A stretch of 64,000 nt of DNA, from assembly GCF_019145235.1 (NCBI RefSeq), contig NZ_JAHSTV010000003.1, forward strand, positions 62,001 through 126,000, given 5' to 3'. This document shows, piece after piece, positions 6,036 through 15,056 of the stretch. The stretch is from Pseudomonas farris (GTDB lineage Bacteria; Pseudomonadota; Gammaproteobacteria; Pseudomonadales; Pseudomonadaceae). The translations under genes and the position numbers were made by a program. Below the pieces are notes generated by a model. The model was not told where the DNA came from, did not search any database, and was given only the letters and a program-made list of their open reading frames with translations. Numbering within the stretch: position 1 is the stretch's first letter; the number at the start of each line of letters is the position of its first letter.

Positions 6036-7313
6036 ATGAGCAAGACTAACGCATCCCTGATGAAACGCCGCGAAGCCGCTGTACCGCGCGGTGTTGGCCA
6101 GATTCACCCGATCTTCGCCGAGTCCGCGAAGAACGCCACCGTGACCGACGTTGAAGGTCGCGAGTTCATCGACTTCGCCGGCGGTATCGCTGTGCTGAAC
6201 ACCGGTCACGTGCACCCGAAAATCATCGCCGCCGTCACCGAACAGCTGAACAAGCTGACCCACACCTGCTTCCAGGTGCTGGCCTACGAGCCGTACGTGG
6301 AAGTGTGCGAAAAAATCAACGCCAAGGTGCCAGGTGATTTCGCCAAGAAAACCCTGCTGGTGACCACCGGCTCCGAAGCCGTGGAAAACTCCATCAAGAT
6401 CGCCCGCGCCGCTACTGGCCGTGCCGGCGTGATCGCGTTCACCGGCGCTTACCACGGTCGCACTATGATGACCCTGGGCCTGACCGGTAAAGTCGTGCCT
6501 TACTCGGCCGGCATGGGCCTGATGCCAGGCGGCATCTTCCGCGCGCTGTACCCGAACGAGCTGCACGGTGTGAGCATCGACGATTCGATCGCCAGCATCG
6601 AGCGCATCTTCAAGAACGACGCCGAACCGCGTGATATCGCTGCCATCATCATCGAGCCGGTTCAGGGCGAAGGTGGTTTCTACGTCGCGCCTAAAGAGTT
6701 CATGAAGCGTCTGCGCGCCCTGTGCGACCAGCACGGCATCCTGTTGATCGCTGACGAAGTGCAGACTGGCGCTGGCCGTACCGGCACCTTCTTTGCCATG
6801 GAACAGATGGGTGTTGCCGCCGACCTGACCACCTTCGCCAAATCCATCGCCGGCGGTTTCCCGCTGGCCGGTGTGTGCGGCAAGGCCGAATACATGGACG
6901 CTATCGCTCCAGGCGGCCTTGGCGGTACTTACGCCGGTAGCCCGATCGCTTGCGCCGCGGCCCTGGCCGTGATGGAAGTGTTCGAAGAAGAACACCTGCT
7001 GGATCGCTGCAAAGCGGTCGGCGAGCGTCTGGTGACTGGCCTGAAAGCCATCCAGGCCAAGTACCCGGTCATCGGCGAAGTGCGTGCCCTGGGCGCGATG
7101 ATCGCAGTCGAGCTGTTTGTCGACGGCGACAGCCACAAGCCTAACGCTGCTGCTGTGGCATCGGTTGTGGCCAAGGCGCGCGACAAGGGCCTGATCCTGC
7201 TGTCGTGTGGCACCTACGGCAACGTTCTGCGCGTACTGGTACCGCTGACCTCGCCGGATGAGCAACTGGACAAAGGCCTGGCGATCATCGAAGAGTGCTT
7301 CGCCGAGCTCTGA
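6036..7313 (+). CDS. gabT: 4-aminobutyrate aminotransferase
   Basis: Transfers the amino group of GABA to 2-oxoglutarate, giving succinate semialdehyde and glutamate, and so feeds GabD. The protein has 425 residues, normal for the family. Class III aminotransferase features are present: GSEAVENSIKIARAATGR, AYHGRT, the PLP-phosphate region VTTGSEA, the Asp of LIADEVQTGAGRTG, and the Schiff-base Lys in FAKSIAGGFPLAG. The ATG follows TGAGGA. A terminator lies 20 bases past the stop, so the gabD-gabT unit ends here. Confidence 0.96.
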   Translation: MSKTNASLMKRREAAVPRGVGQIHPIFAESAKNATVTDVEGREFIDFAGGIAVLNTGHVHPKIIAAVTEQLNKLTHTCFQVLAYEPYVEVCEKINAKVPGDFAKKTLLVTTGSEAVENSIKIARAATGRAGVIAFTGAYHGRTMMTLGLTGKVVPYSAGMGLMPGGIFRALYPNELHGVSIDDSIASIERIFKNDAEPRDIAAIIIEPVQGEGGFYVAPKEFMKRLRALCDQHGILLIADEVQTGAGRTGTFFAMEQMGVAADLTTFAKSIAGGFPLAGVCGKAEYMDAIAPGGLGGTYAGSPIACAAALAVMEVFEEEHLLDRCKAVGERLVTGLKAIQAKYPVIGEVRALGAMIAVELFVDGDSHKPNAAAVASVVAKARDKGLILLSCGTYGNVLRVLVPLTSPDEQLDKGLAIIEECFAEL

Positions 7314-7333
7314 TTGAATTGTGATCTGATCGA

Positions 7334-7362
7334 CAAAAAACCCGCCTCGGCGGGTTTTTTTA
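7334..7362 (+). terminator. Rho-independent terminator after gabT
   Basis: The stem CCCGCC-TC-GGCGGG is flanked by AAAAAA and a run of seven T. Confidence 0.93.
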
Positions 7363-7447
7363 TGCCGCTTGAAACCATCAGGGGCAATTGAGCTGTATCG
7401 AATGGCCATCATTGACTAAGGTGCAAGCATTGCCGTTGGAGTGTGCG

Positions 7448-8662
7448 ATGACTGCTGTGGTGTTACCCGCTGTACCTCGTGTGCTGATTGCCGAGGCCGA
7501 CCCCTGGTCTCGCGATCTGCTCAAGCAGATGTTGTTGAATGTGCGCTGCGACGCACGGCTGGACCTGTGTGCCGATGGCCAGGAGGCACTGCACCTGTTG
7601 GCGGAAAATCCTTACGACCTGGTGATCGTCGACTGGGAGTTGCCTGGCGTAGATGGCCTGAACGTCTTGCGCAGTGTCCGTCAGCGCAAACGTAATCCGC
7701 CGCTGCCCTTCATCCTGATGAGCAGCCGCAACGACAGCGCCAGCGTACGTGAAGTCTTGCCCCTGGCGCCCACGGCGTACCTGACCAAACCCTTGAACAT
7801 GGAAAGCCTGACCCAGCGCCTGCAGGATTTGTTGCTGAACGCCGGTGAAGAGGTGTCGTGTGAGGTGCCGTCATTGGCGCCAGGCATGACCTTGTCGGTG
7901 TACCTGGAGCGGCGACGCGAACTGGCGGAAGGTGCGCCGTTGATGACCGATGTGCAGGTGGCGATCAAACGTAGCCTCAATCCCAATGGCCTCGATCTGA
8001 CGCGGCTGGAAGACGAAATCCGCACCGACCCACAAATCACCGCTGTCTTGATCGCCGCCGCCAACAGCGCCGCCCAGCATCATGGCGTCGCCGTGCAAAC
8101 CTTGGCTCAGGCGCTGCACCGCTTGGGCACCGGGCAAAGCATGAACCTGATTCTGGGTCTCGCCCTCAAGCGCAGTGCCCGGCTCAGCGATCCGCAGCTG
8201 GCGGACTATGCCGAGCGTTATTGGGAGTTGTCCCTGCACACCGCCGAATACGCGCGAACGCTGGCGCGCTTGCTGGATCTGGATCAGGCGCGCTGTTATT
8301 GCGCGGGCATGCTGCATTGCCTCGGCGACCTGGCGTTGCTGCGCTGTTTGCAGGAGTGGAAGCAGGCCGGCGGTGAGCTGGATGAATGGGAAGAAGTTGG
8401 CGATGCCCTGGCCGGATTCGGCGCGGCCTATGGTTCGGCGCTGCGGGCCCGCTGGCGCCTGCCTCTGGAGCTGCGAGAGCTGATTGCGGCGGTGTACCAG
8501 CTCGGTGGCGGGGTTTACTCCCGCGAGGCGCTAGTGATGAACATGGCCGCCCAGTTGGCGCGCCTGACCGAGCATGAGGGGATCGAAGCGTTGTCCAAGA
8601 GCCGCACGGCGCGGTTGCTCAAGATCGGATTGCCGGAGCTGATGCGTTTGCGCAAGAAGTGA
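7448..8662 (+). CDS. Response regulator with HDOD output domain
   Basis: The 404-residue protein has a CheY-like receiver at residues about 10-130, with the acidic pair E16/D18, the phospho-acceptor D62 in LVIVDWELPG and the Lys of YLTKPLN. It is followed by an HDOD domain (QVAIKRSLNPNGLDLTRLEDEIRTDPQITAVLIAAANSA..., then GMLHCLGDLALLRCL) that lacks a full catalytic HD dyad, as is usual. Such proteins relay phosphorylation into signalling without binding DNA. The chosen ATG has a GGAG-like site just upstream; a longer frame reaching back to 7388 has none. No sensor kinase is adjacent. Confidence 0.85.
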   Translation: MTAVVLPAVPRVLIAEADPWSRDLLKQMLLNVRCDARLDLCADGQEALHLLAENPYDLVIVDWELPGVDGLNVLRSVRQRKRNPPLPFILMSSRNDSASVREVLPLAPTAYLTKPLNMESLTQRLQDLLLNAGEEVSCEVPSLAPGMTLSVYLERRRELAEGAPLMTDVQVAIKRSLNPNGLDLTRLEDEIRTDPQITAVLIAAANSAAQHHGVAVQTLAQALHRLGTGQSMNLILGLALKRSARLSDPQLADYAERYWELSLHTAEYARTLARLLDLDQARCYCAGMLHCLGDLALLRCLQEWKQAGGELDEWEEVGDALAGFGAAYGSALRARWRLPLELRELIAAVYQLGGGVYSREALVMNMAAQLARLTEHEGIEALSKSRTARLLKIGLPELMRLRKK

Positions 8663-8678
8663 ATCTGACACGAAACCC

Positions 8679-8767
8679 TGTGGGAGCGGGCTTGCTCGCG
8701 AAAGCGATGTGTCAGCCACATTTATGCTGACTGACACACCCTCTTCGCGAGCAAGCCCGCTCCCACA
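8679..8767. repeat. REPIN (GTGGGAGCGGGCTTGCTCGCGA type)
   Basis: Two inverted REP arms with a spacer of about 40 bases, between converging genes. The same arm recurs at 14883, 17761, 21941 and 51330, with a CCCGCG variant at 19616 and 31564. Such paired REPs are mobilised in trans by RAYT transposases. Confidence 0.9.
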
Positions 8768-8787
8768 TTTGGTCTGTGTTGGGCCGA

Positions 8788-9777
8788 TCAGCCAGAGATA
8801 ATCCGGTTCTTGCCCTGGCGTTTGGCCTGGTACATCGCCGCATCGGCGCGGGCGAACAGGGTGTCGATGCTTTCATCCTCGTGCGTAAGGCTGCTCAGGC
8901 CTTGGCTGACGGTGATGCCGAACGTCTGGTCGTCATGGCTGAAGCTTAACCGCTGAATTTCCCGTTGCAGACGCTCGGCTACTTGCATGGCCATGTCTGG
9001 TGCACAGCCGGGAAACACCGCTGCGAATTCCTCACCGCCGATCCGTCCGAACAGATCACCACGCCGCAGCGCCGCGCGACCGCTCTCGGCGATGCATTGC
9101 AGCACCTTATCGCCTTCCTGATGACCATAGGTGTCATTGACCACTTTGAAGTCATCGATATCGAGCAACAGGAACGCCATCGGCGCGCCGTTCAACCGCG
9201 CTTGCTCGAATTCGTGATGGGCGCATTCGAAGAAGTGTCGGCGATTGCTGCTTTGGGTCAACACATCGGTGCTGGCCAGGCGCTGCAGCTCGGCTTCCAT
9301 CTGCTTTTTCTCGGTGATGTCTTCGGCAATGCCGACGATGATCACTGGTTGGCCCGGCTCGGCCTGACGGTTGATGAAGCACTTGTCGCTGAGCCAGCGC
9401 ACCTGGCCGTCGGCGGCGATGATGCGGTATTCGCGATCTTCAACGGCGCCTTTGACCAGCACTTGGGCGAGGCTGCGCTCGGCATAGTCCAGATCGTCGG
9501 GATAGACGCTGTCGCGCCAGTGGTTGAAGTCGGACAGCAACAGACCGGCGGGGCGGCCGAAAATCCGGTCATAGGCTGGGCTGACGTAGAGCACCTGACG
9601 GGTTTCCCAGTTGAATGCCCAAAGCACGGCGTTGACGCTGACCAGCAGAGAGCTGAACAGCTGTTCGCGTTCGCTCAGGCGTGCCACTTCACCTTGGGCA
9701 TGCATCAGCGCCATCAGCGTTTGCGCGGCCTCGGGCCACTGCGGAAGGGATGTGTCTTGTAGGCTTTTATTAACCAT
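8788..9777 (-). CDS. PAS-GGDEF diguanylate cyclase
   Basis: The 329-residue protein makes cyclic di-GMP from two GTP. It has an N-terminal helical part (residues 1-45), a PAS domain (VNAVLWAFNWETRQVLYVSPAYDRIFGRP, PAC end IVGIAEDITEKKQ) and a complete GGDEF domain with the active-site motif GGEEF in RIGGEEFAAVFPG, plus the upstream DIDDFKVVNDTYGHQEGD. There is no membrane segment, so the protein is cytosolic and the PAS domain is the likely sensor. The start MVNKSLQ is the first ATG; a longer frame uses TTG and has no better ribosome site. Confidence 0.92.
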   Translation of the reverse strand: MVNKSLQDTSLPQWPEAAQTLMALMHAQGEVARLSEREQLFSSLLVSVNAVLWAFNWETRQVLYVSPAYDRIFGRPAGLLLSDFNHWRDSVYPDDLDYAERSLAQVLVKGAVEDREYRIIAADGQVRWLSDKCFINRQAEPGQPVIIVGIAEDITEKKQMEAELQRLASTDVLTQSSNRRHFFECAHHEFEQARLNGAPMAFLLLDIDDFKVVNDTYGHQEGDKVLQCIAESGRAALRRGDLFGRIGGEEFAAVFPGCAPDMAMQVAERLQREIQRLSFSHDDQTFGITVSQGLSSLTHEDESIDTLFARADAAMYQAKRQGKNRIISG

Positions 9778-9970
9778 CGGCACAAATCTCAAAGGGCGTG
9801 CCGCTATGTCGACAGCGGCCGGGAACAAAGCCCGCCTGGATGGCGAAGTGTCTTTGAGATAGGGGATTTGGAGCGAAGTTCCCGCTTGGGGGAAGGGGCC
9901 CGCTGGGCGGTATGGCTGCTTGAATTGACGACGCGTTTTTACGGGTGAGACGCGTCGTCAGGTTTTGCGT

Positions 9971-10009
9971 CTGCTGCGCAGCCGAACGGGGGCAAGCCCC
10001 CTCGCCACA
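9971..10009 (-). repeat. Single REP arm (GTGGCGAGGGGGCTTGCCCCCGTT type)
   Basis: One arm, CTGCTGCGCAGCCGAACG followed by the GGGGCAAGCCCCCTCGCCACA core, without a partner. It lies immediately after the desaturase stop. Confidence 0.85.
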
Positions 10010-10014
10010 GAGGA

Positions 10015-11199
10015 TCAGGCGTTGGCAGGGCGCAGGGAGTAGGTTTTCAACTGGTCGGCGAAATCACGCAGGGATTGAATCCCGCTGGCCTCGGCCTCGT
10101 GTACCCAATCCTTGATGGCAGCCAGCATGTCGTGACCATTTGAGCTGGTCTTGACCCAGATCTGCTGCAAGGCCAGACGTTTTTCGTAAATTACCTTCAG
10201 CGCCTGGCTGTGCTCGAGCATGGTCTGGATGCGCATATGGTGCTTGTCGTCCAGCAGGCTGGTTTCCCGCGAGAGCAAACGCTTGGCCCGGTGGAACTGG
10301 TGACGGACCGAGTGATCGACCTTTTCCAGCTCTTGCTTGACCAGCGGCGCGATTACCAACTTGCGGTACTGGGCCATGATCTGGAAGCGGTTGTTGAGGA
10401 TCGCCATCGCGGTGTCCATGTCCAGGCTGCCTTTGCCTTCAACACGGTGAGCGATGGGCGCGACCCGCTGGACCTTGGCCAGACGCAGGAAGCTGAAGAC
10501 CTGGATCCAGGCCCAGCCGAGGTCAAATTCCCATTTCTTCACCGACAGTTTGGCGGAGTTAGGGTAGGTGTGATGGTTGTTATGCAGTTCTTCGCCGCCG
10601 ATCAGGATGCCCCAGGGCACCAGATTGGTCGCCGCATCGCGGCATTCGAAGTTGCGGTAGCCGATGGCATGGCCCAGGCCATTGACCACGCCTGCGGCCC
10701 ACACCGGGATCCACATCATCTGGATGGCCCAGATGGTGATACCGATGGTGCCGAACAGCAGCAGGTCGATGACGCCCATGATCGCCACGCCCAGCAGCGG
10801 GAAGCGGCTGTAGAGGTTGCGTTCGATCCAGTCTTCGGGGCAGTTTTTGCCGTAGATGCGCAGGGTCTCGGGGTTTTCCGCTTCGGCGCGGTACAGCTCG
10901 GCGCCTTTGCGCAGAACGGTGGACAACCCCTTGATGACCGGGCTGTGCGGGTCATCGACGGTTTCGCATTTGGCGTGATGCTTGCGGTGGATAGCCGTCC
11001 ACTCGCGGGTGTTCTGCGCCGTGGTCAACCACAGCCAGAAGCGGAAGAAATGTTTCAGGCCTGCATTGAGCTCAAGCGAGCGATGGGCTGAATAACGATG
11101 CAGATAAACCGTGACGCCGACGATCGTCACGTGGGTCATCAGCAGGGTGACTGCCACCAGTGACCAGGGCGATAAGCCAAGAAAACCTTCGTACCACAT
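10015..11199 (-). CDS. desA: Membrane fatty-acid delta-9 desaturase
   Basis: Introduces a cis double bond into saturated acyl chains of membrane lipids using a di-iron centre. The 394-residue protein shows the three histidine boxes: HRYSAH, then HRKHH, then HNNHH further on, with paired hydrophobic segments (LVAVTLLMTHVTIVGVTVYL; LLGVAIMGVIDLLLFGTIGI). The C-terminal third is a long soluble helical extension. Its position beside the GGDEF/EAL gene and the oscA-sbp-cys cluster matches the P. aeruginosa desA locus, which is why the symbol is offered. The start MWYEGFLG is the only ATG near the N-terminus. Confidence 0.88.
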   Translation of the reverse strand: MWYEGFLGLSPWSLVAVTLLMTHVTIVGVTVYLHRYSAHRSLELNAGLKHFFRFWLWLTTAQNTREWTAIHRKHHAKCETVDDPHSPVIKGLSTVLRKGAELYRAEAENPETLRIYGKNCPEDWIERNLYSRFPLLGVAIMGVIDLLLFGTIGITIWAIQMMWIPVWAAGVVNGLGHAIGYRNFECRDAATNLVPWGILIGGEELHNNHHTYPNSAKLSVKKWEFDLGWAWIQVFSFLRLAKVQRVAPIAHRVEGKGSLDMDTAMAILNNRFQIMAQYRKLVIAPLVKQELEKVDHSVRHQFHRAKRLLSRETSLLDDKHHMRIQTMLEHSQALKVIYEKRLALQQIWVKTSSNGHDMLAAIKDWVHEAEASGIQSLRDFADQLKTYSLRPANA

Positions 11200-11334
11200 A
11201 GCCTATAGGACCCTCGATAAAGAAAAAAACAGCCGTTGCATTATCACTTAGCCCACAGATAAAACCAGTCGCCCTTTCAGATAAGAGTGGCTGGATGTTT
11301 CTTTAATCTATAATTCCAGTCTTTTTGTAGGGAC

Positions 11335-13266
11335 ATGGACGCTCTAATGTCAGCCACCTATCGCGATGCTTTGCGTGCAACGCTGCTCTATCTGGTGCTT
11401 TCCGTAGCCTGGCTCCAGTTTAGTGGTTATTTACTGAACAGGTTCTTCGATAGTTCCACCGACCTGCTGCGCTGGCAACTGATCAACGGTTATGCCTGGG
11501 TGGCGTTCAGCGCCGGGCTGATCTTCATTGCACGGGCACGATTGTTTCGCTGCCTGGGTGTCGGCGCCAAATTGCGTGAGCGCACTGCAGACCGGGAGCG
11601 TTTGCGTCAGGCGGCAGCGGTGTTCGATTGCACCCGTGAAGGGGTGTTGGTCACTGATAGCAAAGGCTTGATCATCCATGTGAACCCGGCGTTCATGGAA
11701 ATCACCGGCTACCCGCGCGAGGAAGTGCTGGGTCAGCGACCGAATATGTTCAAGTCGGGCCATCACCCACCGGGTTTCTACCAAGCGATGTTCGTGACAC
11801 TCGACAGCCTCGGCGAGTGGAGCGGGGAAATCTGGAACCGTCGTAAAAGCGGCGAGATCTACCCGCAATGGCAGACGATCCGCCTCATCCGCGACGATCA
11901 GGGGCAGCTCAGCCAGTACGTTGCGGTGTTTTCCGACATTAGCGCGATCAAGAACTCCGAACATGAATTGACATACCTGGCCCATCACGATCCGCTGACT
12001 GATCTGCCCAATCGCCTGCTGCTTACCGACCGTGCCGGGCAGGCCGTGGCCTCGGCGCAGGTCCATAAGCGCGGTTGTGCGTTGCTGATGATCGACCTCG
12101 ATCATTTCAAGTTGATCAATGACAGTCTCGGTCACAGTGTCGGTGACCAACTGCTCAAGGCTGTGGCTGAGCGCCTGAATGCCTTGTTCGGCCCGGGCAA
12201 TACGCTGGCGCGGCTCAACGGCGACGAATTTGCAGTACTGACTGAAAACTGCCCACAACCGGGGCATGCCGCGGCGCTGGCTCAGCGGGTCATCGATGGC
12301 CTTAAAGAACCGTTCCAGGTCGACGGGCATCTGCTGTTCATCAATGCCAGCATCGGCATCAGCCTGTTCCCCAGCGATGCCTTGAGCGCCGAGCAATTGT
12401 TGCGCAATGCCGACTCGGCCCTGTTCAAGGCCAAGAGCGCGGGCCGCGACGGCTACGCCCTCTACACCGAAGAATTGACCGCGCATGCTCAGCAACGTGT
12501 GGAGATCGCGTTCCAATTGCGACGCGCGCTGGAGCAGCAGGAGTTGCGGGTTTATTACCAGTCCGTGCATGACCTCAAAACCAGTCGCCTGATCGGCGTC
12601 GAGGCCCTAGTGCGCTGGGAGCATCCGCAACGCGGTTTAATATCGCCGGCAGAGTTCATCCCCATCGCCGAACGCACCGGACTGATCGCCGAGATCGACG
12701 CCTGGGTCATGCGCCAGGCCTGCCAGCAGATGTGCCAGTGGCAAGCGGCGGGCGTGGTGTTGTCGTTTGTCGCGGTGAACGTTTCTTCTCGCCTGTTCGC
12801 CCGGCGCGAGTTGTATCAGCAGGTGGCTCAGGTGCTGCACGACACGGGCCTGGATCCGGCCTATCTGGAGCTGGAGGTCACTGAAAGCGCAGTAATGGAA
12901 GACCCGGAAGTGGCGCTGGAGCAGATGCATCGCTTGCGCGAGTTGGGCGTGCGGCTGGCCATCGATGACTTCGGCACAGGCTATTCATCGTTGCTGCGAC
13001 TCAAGCGTTTGCCGGTGCAAAAGCTCAAGATCGATCAGGGATTTGTCGCGGGCTTGCCGGGTGATGAGGACGACGCGGCGATCGCGCGGGTAATCATTGC
13101 ACTGGCTCAGAGCATGGGGATGCAAGTGCATGCCGAGGGGATCGAGCAGGTCGAGCAGGCGGCTTTCCTGCTCGAGCACGACTGCGATTTGGGGCAGGGG
13201 TACTGGTTTGGAAAGCCAGTGCCGGCGGCATTATTGGATTGGGCCCGGGCGCCAACGATTGGATGA
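11335..13266 (+). CDS. Membrane PAS-GGDEF-EAL protein, probable c-di-GMP phosphodiesterase
   Basis: Domains in order: two N-terminal membrane segments (about residues 12-32 and 44-64), a PAS domain (VFDCTREGVLVTDSKGLIIHVN ... PNMFKSGHH), a GGDEF domain and an EAL domain. The GGDEF signature reads NGDEF, a change often linked to loss of cyclase activity. The EAL domain keeps its key motifs (EALVRW, the NVS Asn, the TESAVMED Glu, AIDDFGTGYSSL, HAEGIEQ), so degradation of c-di-GMP is the likely output. The order relative to desA and oscA matches PA0285 of P. aeruginosa. A second in-frame ATG at 11347 is an alternative start. Confidence 0.9.
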   Translation: MDALMSATYRDALRATLLYLVLSVAWLQFSGYLLNRFFDSSTDLLRWQLINGYAWVAFSAGLIFIARARLFRCLGVGAKLRERTADRERLRQAAAVFDCTREGVLVTDSKGLIIHVNPAFMEITGYPREEVLGQRPNMFKSGHHPPGFYQAMFVTLDSLGEWSGEIWNRRKSGEIYPQWQTIRLIRDDQGQLSQYVAVFSDISAIKNSEHELTYLAHHDPLTDLPNRLLLTDRAGQAVASAQVHKRGCALLMIDLDHFKLINDSLGHSVGDQLLKAVAERLNALFGPGNTLARLNGDEFAVLTENCPQPGHAAALAQRVIDGLKEPFQVDGHLLFINASIGISLFPSDALSAEQLLRNADSALFKAKSAGRDGYALYTEELTAHAQQRVEIAFQLRRALEQQELRVYYQSVHDLKTSRLIGVEALVRWEHPQRGLISPAEFIPIAERTGLIAEIDAWVMRQACQQMCQWQAAGVVLSFVAVNVSSRLFARRELYQQVAQVLHDTGLDPAYLELEVTESAVMEDPEVALEQMHRLRELGVRLAIDDFGTGYSSLLRLKRLPVQKLKIDQGFVAGLPGDEDDAAIARVIIALAQSMGMQVHAEGIEQVEQAAFLLEHDCDLGQGYWFGKPVPAALLDWARAPTIG

Positions 13267-13283
13267 GCGCTTGATCTGCTTTT

Positions 13284-13377
13284 TGTGGCGAGGGGGCTTG
13301 CCCCCGTTGGGTCGCGTAGCGGCCCCCAATTTTTGCGTCTGCTACGCAGCCGAACGGGGGCAAGCCCCCTCGCCACA
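13284..13377. repeat. REPIN (GTGGCGAGGGGGCTTGCCCCCGTT type)
   Basis: Two inverted arms enclose a GCGTAGC-type inner stem. The same family occurs at 9971, 26127, 40922, 42667, 52184 and 54964. Confidence 0.9.
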
Positions 13378-13446
13378 GGGTTTTGTGAGCCCCTTGTCCC
13401 CCGCAAACCCTTGCCTTATCAATTAATTCATTATGGTTATATAAAC

Positions 13447-13471
13447 ATTCTTAAATAGTCTTTTTAAGAAT
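13447..13471. promoter_or_regulatory. AT-rich inverted repeat upstream of oscA-sbp, possible CysB site
   Basis: ATTCTTAAA and TTTAAGAAT are separated by seven bases, about 80 bases before oscA. Sulfur-starvation promoters in Pseudomonas are usually activated by the LysR regulator CysB at AT-rich sites. The half-site ATTCYTWAA recurs at other sulfur genes in this window. Confidence 0.5.
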
Positions 13472-13552
13472 ATCAGCGCCTATCTACTATTGCCCCTACG
13501 CCGTAAGCAGTGCCCGCCACTGCCAGGCATCTCTCATTAAAGGAGCAGCACC

Positions 13553-13735
13553 ATGAGCGCATCCCTACGTAGTGTTGACGGGCAGGACGAAGCCACCATT
13601 TTGCGTGAGATCCAGAGCGCCTTGCGCGATCTGCGCTTTGGTGCGGTGGAAATCACTGTGCACAACGCCCAGGTGGTTCAGATCGAACGCAAAGAGAAAT
13701 TCCGTTTGCAGAACCCGAACAACAAACCGAGCTGA
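13553..13735 (+). CDS. oscA: OscA small protein of the sulfate-uptake cluster
   Basis: A 60-residue protein with the compact YezD/DUF2292 fold pattern (EIQSALRDLRFGAVEITVHNAQVVQIERKEKFRL). oscA lies directly upstream of sbp in many Pseudomonas and is tied to use of organosulfur compounds and growth under chromate, when sulfur demand rises. AAGGAGCAG precedes the ATG. The 81-base gap to sbp suggests co-transcription. Its molecular action is unknown. Confidence 0.85.
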   Translation: MSASLRSVDGQDEATILREIQSALRDLRFGAVEITVHNAQVVQIERKEKFRLQNPNNKPS

Positions 13736-13816
13736 AGCGAAAGATCAAAAGAACAGGCAACCCGTTCCAGACCATAAGAAAAAGCCAACACATCAAGAAT
13801 TCCAGGAGCTTTCACC

Positions 13817-14830
13817 ATGTCGTCGATTCGTCATTTTGCTTTGGCCGCCCTGGCCAGTGCCCTTTTTGCTGGTTCCGCGGTTGCCAAGGATTACGAGCTG
13901 CTCAACGTGTCGTATGACCCGACCCGTGAGCTGTACCAGGAGTACAACGCCGAGTTCATCAACTTCTGGAAAAAAGACCACGCTGGCGACAACGTGAAAA
14001 TCCAGCAGTCCCACGGTGGTTCGGGCAAGCAGGGCCGGGCGGTGATCGACGGTCTGCGGGCCGACGTGGTGACCCTGGCTCTGGCCGGTGACATCGATGA
14101 AGTCGCCAAGCTGGGCAAGAGCCTGCCGGTCGACTGGCAGAAGCGTCTGCCGGAAGCGAGCACGCCTTACACCTCGACCATCGTGTTCCTGGTGCGCAAG
14201 GGCAACCCGAAAGGCATCAAGGACTGGGGCGACCTGACCAAGAACGGCGTGGAAGTCATCACCCCGAACCCGAAAACCTCCGGCGGCGCACGCTGGAACT
14301 TCCTCGCGGCCTGGGCCTATGGCCTGAAAGCCAACGGCGGTAACGAGACCAAGGCCAAAGAGTACGTGCAGACCCTGTTTAAACACGTGCCTGTGCTGGA
14401 CACCGGTGCTCGCGGCTCGACCATCACCTTCGTCAACAACGGTCAGGGCGACGTGTTGCTGGCCTGGGAAAACGAAGCCTTCCTGGCGTTGAAAGAAGAC
14501 GGCGGCGCCGACAAGTTCGACATCGTCGTGCCTTCGCTGTCGATCCTGGCCGAACCACCAGTGGCCGTGGTCGACAAGAATGCCGAGAAAAAGGGCAACA
14601 CCGAGATCGCCGAGGCGTACCTCAAACACCTGTACAGCCCGGCCGGCCAGGAAATCGCGGCAAAAAACTTCTATCGTCCACGTGACAAGGATGTGGCCGC
14701 CAAGTACGCCAAGCAGTTCCCGACACTGGAGTTGGTGACCATCGACAAGGACTTCGGTGGCTGGAAAACCGCGCAACCGAAATTCTTCAATGACGGTGGC
14801 GTGTTCGACCAGATTTATCAGGCGCAATAA
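13817..14830 (+). CDS. sbp: Sulfate/thiosulfate-binding periplasmic protein
   Basis: Captures sulfate for the CysTWA importer. The 337-residue protein begins with a Sec signal peptide (hydrophobic stretch to about residue 22, cleavage after AVA). It carries the family segments [31 protein letters not shown] (a ligand loop), the [18 protein letters not shown] motif and [13 protein letters not shown] [19 protein letters not shown]. It leads the sulfate operon, with a REPIN between it and cysT. Confidence 0.96.
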   Translation: MSSIRHFALAALASALFAGSAVAKDYELLNVSYDPTRELYQEYNAEFINFWKKDHAGDNVKIQQSHGGSGKQGRAVIDGLRADVVTLALAGDIDEVAKLGKSLPVDWQKRLPEASTPYTSTIVFLVRKGNPKGIKDWGDLTKNGVEVITPNPKTSGGARWNFLAAWAYGLKANGGNETKAKEYVQTLFKHVPVLDTGARGSTITFVNNGQGDVLLAWENEAFLALKEDGGADKFDIVVPSLSILAEPPVAVVDKNAEKKGNTEIAEAYLKHLYSPAGQEIAAKNFYRPRDKDVAAKYAKQFPTLELVTIDKDFGGWKTAQPKFFNDGGVFDQIYQAQ

Positions 14831-14882
14831 CCTGAAATGGATCAGTCAATGGACCTAATGTTGGTCAGTTGAGCGCAATCCA

Positions 14883-14972
14883 TGTGGGAGCGGGCTTGCT
14901 CGCGAAGACGGCGGCACAGTCAGTATTGATGTCGCCTGATACACCGCCTTCGCGAGCAAGCCCGCTCCCACA
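14883..14972. repeat. REPIN between sbp and cysT
   Basis: Inverted arms TGTGGGAGCGGGCTTGCTCG...CGAGCAAGCCCGCTCCCACA. Its place inside the operon may stabilise the upstream part of the message; that is inference. Confidence 0.9.
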
Positions 14973-15056
14973 GGTTTCGCACCTTTACTGCTGGCATTAG
15001 TCAACAGGCCCCGATTTCACCGTCGGGGCTTAGCGCATTTTCAACCAAGGACTTTT

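Noticed and set aside
5664..7412. 582-residue frame antisense to gabD/gabT
   Set aside because: A shadow of high-GC coding sequence; composition and lack of motifs show no real protein.
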